Shown here: positions 56,151 through 64,000 of the stretch, piece by piece
Position numbering within the stretch: the first letter of the stretch is position 1
How the letters are laid out: each line of letters begins with the position of its first letter
Assembly: GCA_965153355.1 (NCBI GenBank)
Contig: OZ231126.1
Coordinates: 28,024,001-28,088,000, forward strand
Reading direction: 5' to 3'
DNA: 64,000 bases
From: Flaccisagitta enflata
Taxonomy: Eukaryota > Chaetognatha > Sagittoidea > Aphragmophora
Made by a program: the position numbers and the translations under genes
Notes under the pieces: model-generated
The model's input: the letters and a program-made list of their open reading frames with translations, nothing else
Told to the model about the DNA's origin: nothing
Databases searched by the model: none

Positions 56151-56578
56151 CTGTACTTGATTTGATTTGAAAAAAAAAACAAGAAAAGGAGGAAAATGTT
56201 GAGAATTGAGATAGAAAATGTTTTGTACATCTGCATCACAGGTTTTCACACCTATGAAACAGAAGGTAAGGGCCCTCAATAATTTTGCAAACTTCTTTTA
56301 TTATTCCAGAGAGAGAGAGCAAGTTTTTGGCACTTCAATTACTCCCACTCATTCATGTGTGTCCACTGGTCTGTCGCGTTGGTCCATCTGTCTGCCCACC
56401 AATTAAACTCAAAAGATAATATGACAGACAGACATACCATATTTCCCCTCACCTCCCCTAATCTTTGCCCCCCCCCTCTCTTTTTTTAAACGCAAAATCC
56501 TTTTTTTCAATTCTTAAGCATTTTGAAAAAAAAGTGGAAAAAAAACTAAAAAGATTAGAGTTTATTTGTGTATCTTGA

Positions 56579-56738
56579 ATTTTTAGTTGCGGACACGCGA
56601 CTCTACACCTTGCCGTGTCGGTCGGTAGGTCCGTCCGTCGGTCCGTCCGTCCATTAAATTTTTGAATTCCGAGCGGTTTTCGCATTACTGCTCCTGCCCA
56701 ACCGTCCGCGACTGGATTGCCGTATATCCGGCCTTGTT
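56579..56738 (+). mobile_element. HINE-like element, family E (copy E2)
   Basis: TTTTTAGTTGCGGACACGCG, CTCTACACCTTGCCGTGTCG, (GTCC)n, TGAATTCCGAGCGGTTTTCG, CAACCGTCCGCGACTGG and GCCGTATATCCGGCCTTGTT. It has one mismatch in the 5' stem. Confidence 0.85.
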
Positions 56739-57020
56739 ATCTCTTCACTCTAATTTTTTCATTTCTTTTGAAAAAAAAAGCGATAAACAGTGCTTGAGGT
56801 GGCGCTTATTAGGAAAAATATAGTAGGTAGATAGTCAGCCAGGCCAGTCGGAAGATTTTGGGAGTTAGTTCCTGCTGCTCGGAAGGAAAACAAAATCAGC
56901 GGGTCTGGTGTAGGGATGTTGAGATTTAATTCATGATTAAAGACGGGAGATTGGTCTGATCTGGGAGAACTCAAGTTCTTAATCGAGCGAGGCGCAATTA
57001 TTGACCTTAAGTTGGCCATG

Positions 57021-57136
57021 TTTTTTTAGGTTCTACAAAGCACCTCTATAACTGCCTGTCGGTTGGTCGGTTGGTCGGGTAACGCATTTGTTCGCTATCC
57101 ACACGTCGCACCTGATTGGCCTACTTGGCCTTGTTT
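57021..57136 (+). mobile_element. HINE-like element, family D (copy D4)
   Basis: TTTTTTTAGGTTCTACAAAG, CACCTCTATAACTGCCTGTC, GGTAACGCATTTGTTCG, CACACGTCGCACC, GATTGGCCTACTTGGCCTTG. The 5' stem is damaged. A 30-bp 3'-end scrap of the family is at 57,505-57,535. Confidence 0.7.
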
Positions 57137-57675
57137 GGCACTACTGCACTTGGCCAAATGCTTGGCAGGCATCATTTTTTTAGACTACTTGTGTTGTTGT
57201 GTTTCCTTGTTATTTTTCGTATGTCTTTACTTGTGTTTCCTTGTTATTTTTCGTATGTCTTTACTCTAACGGCACCAAAAATCTAACGGAAAACGAACTG
57301 ACTGACTAGCCATAACATCTCATGGAATCGACTCTATCTCAAAAGAAGGGATGGTTATTAAAAACCATCCTCAATTTGTTAATAAAAAAAAAAAGTCTGA
57401 GGAGTTGGTACACAAGAAAGAGAAGGAAGAAGCCCGAAGGAAGAAGACGGCCATCGGGAATAACAAGCAGACCGGGATGAAGTGGACGAAACCTGCAAAT
57501 ATAGAAACAAGGCCAAGTAGGCCAACGATGCGCCCTCTCTGAATGAACGTTTTTCATGAATGGATGTTGTTTATGAACGAATGCATGGATGAATTAATGA
57601 ATGATAGAATGAGTAAATAAGTGTATTGGTCCTGCTCTTTGGATGAGAGAGCCTCAAATTTCTCGATTTAAAGGT

Positions 57676-57744
57676 TTGCGTGACCATCAGACCAACAGAC
57701 GGACACGACCTCTTAAAGAGATGCGATGAGGCATCCAAAAAAAT
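57676..57744 (-). mobile_element. HINE-like element, family C 5' fragment
   Basis: ACCAACAGACGGACACGACC, CTCTTAAAGAGATGCGATGA and GGCATCCAAAAAAAT are a family C 5' end in minus orientation; the 3' part is missing. Confidence 0.55.
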
Positions 57745-58112
57745 AAAAGAGAAAAAGAAAAAGAAAAAAAGAAAGAAACAGTTGGGCAAACACGAATCGA
57801 GCAAATGAGAATTCGAAACGATAAAACTTGAACCGCGAGTTTTGGCTTCCCAAGTTCGAGAAAATCGAACTCTAGCTTCTATTCATTTTTAGGGGCTCGT
57901 CATGTTTTTTTACAATAGCATGTCTACTTTTTACCAAAAGCACTAGAATTACAAGATAACATCGGCGCTATCTACTCAACGAGCTGCGAATGTGGGCTTG
58001 AGCCGCTATCTCGTTTTCATACGGAAGGAAAACATCTGAGATTAAAACAGAAAGTCTTTCATCGTAAAATAAATTGTGCAATTTGTTTGAAAAAAAAAAA
58101 CAAGAAAAAAAA

Positions 58113-58502
58113 ATGGCGGAGGAAGAGGGAAATTTGGAGTCCTTTCTTGAAGAGTAAGTCAGTTTACTCGTGTGTGATGAATGATAAGTTTAGTTTTTAG
58201 TCGCGGACACGCGACTCTTCACCTTGCCGTGTCGGTCGGTAGGTCCGTCCGTCCGTCCGTCACATTTTTGAATTCCGGGCAGTTCTCGCATTATTGCTCC
58301 TGCCCAACCGTTCGCGACTGTCCTGCCGTGTATCCGGCCTTGTTTTCTTAGGTACAACCTTTAATTCAAATTCAAACGTCACGGTTTTCCTCCTCTTTGT
58401 CCTCATTCTTTCTTCCTGTCTTTTTGCCCTTCTCTCTCTCTCTCTCTCTCTCGCTCTCGCTCTCGCTCTCGCTCTCGCTCTCTCTCATTCTCTCTCTCTC
58501 TC

Positions 58503-58534
<32 letters not shown>

Positions 58535-58668
58535 CGTGACCACTTTCTACTACCCGGAAAACCAAAGAGCAAGAAAAACCAAATTGAAATATCATGAAAT
58601 CTTGAATTATGAAATATCACTCCTATAGACTTGTAAGTCTCGACGGAAGTATAATATCCATCCATCCA

Positions 58669-58739
<71 letters not shown>

Positions 58740-59848
58740 TTCCAGAGACGATGAATCTGATGCTGAGGAGGAGCGTCGGCAGCGTCTCGTCATCTTCGGC
58801 AAGATCGACTTGACGGTGAAGGCGGGTTTGGCGCATCATTGGGGCGTCAAGCTCGTCGACTGTCCTCAAGATCCTCCTTTTAAACTAGAAGACTATCTAA
58901 TTGCCAATGAAGGTTCAGGTTTTGATATCACCATGGGAGATGGCGGGCATTGCATGATGTGGCATTATATATTATCAGCTCAAACGAATGTCACTGGAGT
59001 TAAGGCATTTCATTTTTAAAAGCGATCATCAACGAAACAGTATTGGCACTGAAATAACATAAAAAATGAAATGGCGGTAAAACATAAAATGAAGAAAGAT
59101 CAATATAGCCCATGTGGACAATCATGTCCAGTTGAGAGATATGAAATGGATGCGTCCTCTTGAAATATAGATCGTATGATGATAATTACTTATTATATGA
59201 TGATAATGAAAAAGATAATCAATTACAATCACGGTACACATATAAATCTGTCAAACAGATGAATCTCCGGCCGGCGAAATACCAGCCCACATCGCCGAAT
59301 GCCTGAACGCGGAAGGTGATTGGTTCGAAGTCGACGGCTTCCAAATGGACGACGTGAAGCATCTAAAGAATAACTCGATCAACGGCAGCGACGACTACAC
59401 GACGCCGGGCGAACATCGCGGCGTCAAATCCCGGCTCATGTCCGCCCCGGAACAAGTCGTCGGCGTCACTCAAAGAACCGATCAAGAAATCTTCATCTTC
59501 AACAAAGAATATCTCGCCAAAAACCCCAAATACAGTCTCTTGCGCAACAATTGCCAGAATTACGCCGACGAGTTTTGCGACTTTTTGTGCCGATCGACGG
59601 GCGTGTTGGGAAGCTGCGGCATCGTGTTGGAGAACGTCAAAGACGCGATGGCGAAAGCGTACGACAGCATGCCGCCGGAAATCAGAGACGCCGTCGATGC
59701 GATGGAAAACGCGGCTGCCGATGAAGACTCGGCGTTGCACGACGTAGTTCAAAAGAGCAAATCAGGATTTAACAAATTGAGATCCTTTAAGAGAGACTTT
59801 AAAGCTAAATGGAAGAACAAGTTTGGAGATGGGGGAACCGCTGTATGA
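58113..59848 (+). CDS. Papain-fold (PPPDE/LRAT-like) protein
   Basis: Three exons: 58113-58153 (MAEEEGNLESFLE), 58746-58912 and 59259-59848 (TGA), 265 residues, phases 2 and 1. Exon 1 starts in a purine-rich context and ends at a perfect GTAAGT; exon 2 follows a (CT)n tract ending CCAG. Exon 2 carries VKAGLAHHWGVKLV and exon 3 NPKYSLLRNNCQNYADEFCDFL. A His followed later by a Cys in an NC-Q/N context is the arrangement of circularly permuted papain-like folds (PPPDE deSUMOylases, LRAT/H-box acyltransferases); I infer H in HHWG and C in NNCQ as the catalytic pair. The C-terminal ~90 residues are charged, with GTAV at the end. No signal peptide or membrane segment is evident. The exon 2 donor could instead be 6 nt downstream (TCAG|GT), which adds two residues. 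The enzymatic activity is not established. Confidence 0.7.
58195..58344 (+). mobile_element. HINE-like element, family E (copy E3)
   Basis: TTTTTAGTCGCGGACACGCG, CTCTTCACCTTGCCGTGTCG, GTAGGTCCGTCCG, TGAATTCCGGGCAGTTCTCG, CGTTCGCGACTG and CCGTGTATCCGGCCTTGTT. It sits in intron 1 of the papain-fold gene. Confidence 0.88.
58431..58533 (+). repeat. (CT)n, CTCTCG and (TCTG)n compound microsatellite
   Basis: Simple repeats in intron 1 of the papain-fold gene. Confidence 0.92.
58675..58742 (+). repeat. (CT)n at the papain-fold gene acceptor
   Basis: Ends at TTTCCAG, the acceptor of exon 2 at 58746. Confidence 0.95.
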
Positions 59849-59849
59849 T

Positions 59850-60265
59850 CTTCTTCTATTTGGGAGGGGGGGTGGTTTATTTGCCGTTTCCTTTTCATTG
59901 CTTCCTTTTTCTTTCTCATGCAAGAATTAGTTTGTTACCATTCATATGATGTTTCTTAAGATTTCCTTTTTACGATCTTATTGGTTGATCAGGATGTCTG
60001 TTGGTCCTTGGTTAATCTCTTACCCATCTCTCACTCTTGTAAAACCATTGGGGATGATTTGACCACATCATGCACATTATATCGGGCTGTTGCATGCACA
60101 GTGTGTTCATTAGTTGGCTTATCCATTGGTCTGCTGTCCAATGGTTGGTAAGATTTGCTTTGTGGGCGTATTGTGTTGGTTTTTTTTATCATCTTACCAC
60201 CCCACAAGACTAGATTTCATCATTTTGCACTTATTTTGCATTTGTTTTGTCTTGATTTTGAATTC
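59850..60265. other. 3' flank of the papain-fold gene
   Basis: Presumed 3' UTR and intergenic DNA; I see nothing further in it. Confidence 0.45.
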
Positions 60266-60269
60266 ACTA

Positions 60270-60861
60270 ACAGGTCTCACAAAATTAGGCGGAAAAGTAA
60301 AATGAACAATATAGATAGTAAAAATGCCCTCAGTATGATAAAATTTGATATGGAGATAGCTAAAACCCAATATTTTGACATGTCAAAGCGATGGTGGCGA
60401 CTTTCCTGCATGTAGGGCGTGATGGAGGGTGTTTTACCAAAAGTGAGGTGTCAGATTATTGCTGATTTTAACGGAAAAAATACAGCGAAGGGGAAAACGT
60501 TTACCGTCTGTCATTTTAAGAAGATGGAATGCAAAAAAAATCGCCATTTGTCGTTTAATGCAATAGATGGATGCAGGAAAGTCAGCCACGCAGACAAAAA
60601 GCCACGTATGTTGACAGCAGTTGAGGAATTAAAGGTGCAGTTGAGCATAAACAATAGGAATAGTGTGTCAATCCCAAATTTGTTTACCTTTGACTCATCA
60701 GCATTTTTACGTTCATAAGGGGATAGCCATTTCCTTTTTTGGGCATTTTTTGCATTATGTTGATAAAATAAACATAAATTGGTGATATGCATCGCTTGGA
60801 TTGATTATATTCCCATTTTAACGAGTTTTCATCGCTTTCCGCCTAATTTTGTGAGACCTGT
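60270..60861. mobile_element. MITE with 26-bp inverted ends, TA target
   Basis: ACAGGTCTCACAAAATTAGG and CCTAATTTTGTGAGACCTGT are perfect inverted ends (similarity extends through GCGGAAA), flanked by TA (60268-60269, 60862-60863). It contains a 99-codon frame (60419-60718, lysine-rich) with no recognisable domain; I do not call it a gene. Confidence 0.85.
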
Positions 60862-61507
60862 TAATTTCACAAGTGCGAAATCACACATTTAATGAGAGCT
60901 AAATGGAGTTCATTAGTGAGCACAATACTGTGTGCGCTTCAATAGCTACAACGCTGCTATCAATATCAACCAAACTTTTTTTTTGAACCTTTGACGACAA
61001 AATAAGGTAATGGTATAGATTGAAATACTCCCAAAATCATATCAGGTAGCTTTACTCAGCAAACAAGGTGGATTGCTGGGTGGTTCCCTTTGGAAATCAT
61101 AATTGGCAACGTCAATTATGGCAAAATCTGTGTAAAACCATTGTTGTTTTCATCTAGATACATCTCTTTCTTTATTGATTGAAATAAACAAAGGTTTGTT
61201 TCAGTGAACATCTTTTTTATTTCATCATAAATTGTCAACTCAATGTTTCTCATTGTAACAACTGGTAATGAAATTTTAGGGCGAGACAGAAGTTGATTCA
61301 CATTTTGTGTGCGATGCTTACACAGAGCTCTATCGTGTTCCTGAAAGGATGTTGGTTCGAAAGCTGCTTATTTATGCCCTTTAAATGAATTTCATTTGAG
61401 ATTCACCCTATTATTCCCCAGCTTTTAGTAATAAGAATATGAACAGAGTTATTCGATTTTATTCGACAGAGTGAACGATTAACATTAGTTAAGTATCACG
61501 CGAATGA

Positions 61508-62453
61508 AAAAAAAAGACGCACTTTTAAATAGCTCATTTAACCATACAATTTTTAAAAAACTTTTTTAAATCCTAGACCATTTTAAAGCTCTTTGAAAAT
61601 ACTTTCATTTGGCACCAATCTGGTAATTCTATATATTCTCGTTTAGAAATGGCATTAGTTTCAGCAAAAATGTTGTTTTTTTCTAATTTCGCAATATGAA
61701 AAATGCAGTTTAGCAAAATAGTGCTTCTCTTTGCAGAGCTCTAGCTTCTAAACCGTTTGATGTACAGTAGATCTCGTCTAGCCTTGAGATAACGGGGGCA
61801 AGCACTATGGAAGAACAAATAAATTTGGAATAAAAACATATAAAGGAATAATTTATTCCCCATCATACTTGGTTGCCATGGAAACGCATTTCCATGTATT
61901 TATACTAAAATATCAATATTTTGAGGAATATTGCTTAGAATTAAATTTGGTACAACTTTCCCACAGTATGTTCTGTAAGAATATCGCTCGTTTGGCTGTT
62001 GCTAGAGAGCGTATCCACGTGTGACAACCCCTAGCAACCGCTAAACGAGCGACATTCTTACAGAACATACTGTGGGAAAATTGTAGCAAATTTGATTGTA
62101 GGCAATGTTGATTGTTGATTGTAGGCAATGTTGCCTCATAAAATTTCTCAAAATATTGATACTTTATAAAGTATCAATATTTTGAAATAAGTTTCCATAG
62201 CAAGCAACTATCATGGGCAATAAAGCATCATTTTATAAGGTTATGTTCCAAATATCAATCCTCTGGTTAAATTTGTTAATCTACAATGCTTGCCCCCGTT
62301 ATCTCAAGTCAATACGAGATCTACTGTACAGACCTGGGGTTGGTCTAGAATAAAAGATTTTTTGAAAATCTTTAAAAATGACTCAGCTAAAAATAGTTAA
62401 GATAATTTTTTTTATCTGTTTTATAAACAAATAAAGAGGTGCGTCTTTTTTTT
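61508..62453. repeat. Dispersed inverted-end repeat carrying a nested TA MITE
   Basis: Outer ends AAAAAAAAAGACGCAC and GTGCGTCTTTTTTTT are inverted. The interior (GGCACCAATCTGGTAATTCT; GCAGAGCTCTAGCTTC) is related to 12050-12590. The MITE at 61765-62326 interrupts it. Confidence 0.65.
61765..62326. mobile_element. TA MITE with a further palindrome inside
   Basis: CAGTAGATCTCGTCTAGCC and the right end TACGAGATCTACTG are inverted, with TTGAGATAACGGGGGCAAGC shared by both ends; TA flanks (61763-61764, 62327-62328). An inner palindrome (~61,948-62,095) has CCCACAGTATGTTCTGTAAG against CTTACAGAACATACTGTGGG. The relative at ~12,190 lacks the MITE. Confidence 0.8.
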
Positions 62454-62459
62454 ATCCAC

Positions 62460-64000
62460 GTTGTAAATGACTAGGTCATGCGACCGCTGTTTTTTTTTCT
62501 TGTTTTTTTTTTGCGATCTGTTGCATTTATCAAAAATAAGGATAAGACAGAACGCTGTGTCAAGATCGCACTAGCACTTTTTTTCCCAAAAAAAGTTTGT
62601 ATTTTCTCAATTTTATCATGTAGACCAATAATGACTGAAAATGAAAAAAGAAGGAATGAAATAAACCAAAACAAAACCATACTCAGGCAGTTTTGAACCA
62701 TGGCATCTTATCTTTTCTTTTTGATAATCGTTTCTTTGAGGAAAAGAAACTTTTTTTTTTGCCATATTAAAAAAAACGTGTTACAGAGATTGAAAATTCG
62801 ATCAACACAATAGAACCGCCATGACTTGTTTAAAGGCGATTGTTCCACCCTATGAAATGTCTTAGTACGTTTGGGAAACGAACAATAAAACCAAATAAAA
62901 CTTATTATTAAATGGGCCATAACTTTTTTTAGTTTTTTTCTATGGAGATTCCTGTTGTTCATATTGCCTATTTAGGACGTAAGCCCACTTAAACTGGGTC
63001 TTACTAGTATTGCAGCAGAAAAATTTCAAAGGCATTTTTTTTTCAATGAGGAATCTAATAACAAGAAAGACTAATTGTAACAATTTAATATCCAAGACGC
63101 TGTAACAAAAAAAAAGTGGTTTACCTTTTTTTTTGGGAGTGAGAATTTCTTTCTGTCCTTTATAACTGAGTTTATAAAGACGTAGCATGATGGGTTTAAC
63201 ATAATGTATAAATTTGGTATAACGGGTTCAAGTACGGATAAATGAATCTACAAAAGTATTAATAAAACCAGAGGCTGATGGAGTTTATCTTGACTGTTTT
63301 ACTTGATGAATTATTAGATATACAATAAGTGCTATTATCAGCAAAACTTCTTGAGGGCGACATGCAAATACAGATTTCTTTTTGTCCAAGGATGAGAGGG
63401 CTGGAACGTGATCTGAAAAATTCGAAGCTCTCCTTCATATTGGTAATGGATTTGCAGAATTTTCTATTTCATTTTTTTAACTTTAATTATTAGCGGTGTA
63501 AATATTCCATCGGTCATATAAATACTCGTATGTAGAAGCTGGATAGTTGGCAAAGCTATTGGAATAAGTATAATGATCAACATTTCACTTGAGCAAAAGT
63601 TCTGGAGATGGAATAGACTACTTATCTAGAAAATGCAATTTTGTTTTATCTCATCAGTCACACTCGTCAGTTTCAACCCTGTTTAAAGAACTTCGTAAAA
63701 ATTCCTAAGCTCTACATTTGAGTTCCAATAATTGATTTAAAAAATCAACATTTTTCAGGGATTTAGAAGGGTTTTAAGAACAAAATGATGGGATTGAACC
63801 TTAAGACGGGTTTAAAAAGATAAATAAATAGTGACATGAATACATAATCGACATGTCAATATCATTTCACACAATCACAACAGTTAGCATGTTGGTCAAA
63901 ATGTCCCAAAAACATGTTGCAAAAGTACCGTATAAAAGTATAAGTTATAAAACTTGGGAGAATCATACTGATGTGGCCGGTTTAGATGATAACAGAGCAA
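62460..64000. other. Unannotated right end of the window
   Basis: AT-rich sequence with only short, low-complexity frames. No exon, element end or microsatellite of note. Confidence 0.5.

Noticed and set aside
60419-60718. 99-codon gene inside the MITE 60270-60861
   Set aside because: No recognisable domain, lies wholly within a non-autonomous TA element, composition is Lys/Asn-rich as expected from AT-rich DNA.

Overview
This is a repeat-saturated eukaryotic window, most likely from an invertebrate metazoan. All introns I could close use GT-AG junctions, one intron is 19.5 kb, and the four genes are animal-type: a MyTH4-FERM myosin, a TRPM-type cation channel, an SLC2A13-type proton/myo-inositol cotransporter and a small papain-fold (PPPDE/LRAT-like) protein. 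I cannot name the phylum. Short elements carrying (TCCG/ACGG)n microsatellites recall the Helentron-derived elements known from bivalves, but that is only a hint.

Layout. About 1-4,350: simple repeats, short elements and a ~200-bp direct repeat. 4,359-30,110 (+): the last eight exons of the myosin; its N-terminal part lies upstream of the window. The third and fourth of these exons are separated by a 19.5-kb intron filled with mobile elements. 33,530-38,479 (-): a complete three-exon TRPM-like gene, 1336 residues. 43,307-44,783: a young non-autonomous LTR element with two LTRs identical by eye. 45,410-52,999 (+): an eleven-exon SLC2A13-like gene, 839 residues. 58,113-59,848 (+): a three-exon papain-fold gene, 265 residues. 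The exon phases of all four genes close without a frame break. The last 4 kb holds nested MITEs and sequence I cannot interpret. The genes do not look functionally linked; they are neighbours in a gene-sparse, element-rich region.

Elements. Five related families of short elements (A-E below) share one architecture: a 5' hairpin, a TCCG-type microsatellite, a second copy of the 5' terminal motif inverted near the 3' end, and a terminal hairpin followed by TTGTT. They insert into T runs without a visible target duplication, as shown by three copies compared with empty sites inside this window. I read them as Helentron-associated (HINE-like). There are also TA-target MITEs, two 9-bp-TSD MITEs, two LTR elements whose primer-binding sites match 41-45 nt of a tRNA, long foldback elements built on inverted minisatellites, a Penelope-like GIY-YIG fragment and a telomere-like minisatellite.

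The most unusual observation is at 22,416-25,010. The intron/exon junction of one myosin FERM exon (about 27 nt of intron end plus 83 nt of exon) is tandemly amplified into 13 copies on a ~110-bp period. Only the last copy continues into the real exon. The array was later split by a foldback transposon, which was itself hit by a miniature LTR element. A second exon fragment, from SLC2A13, is also duplicated into an upstream intron of its own gene.
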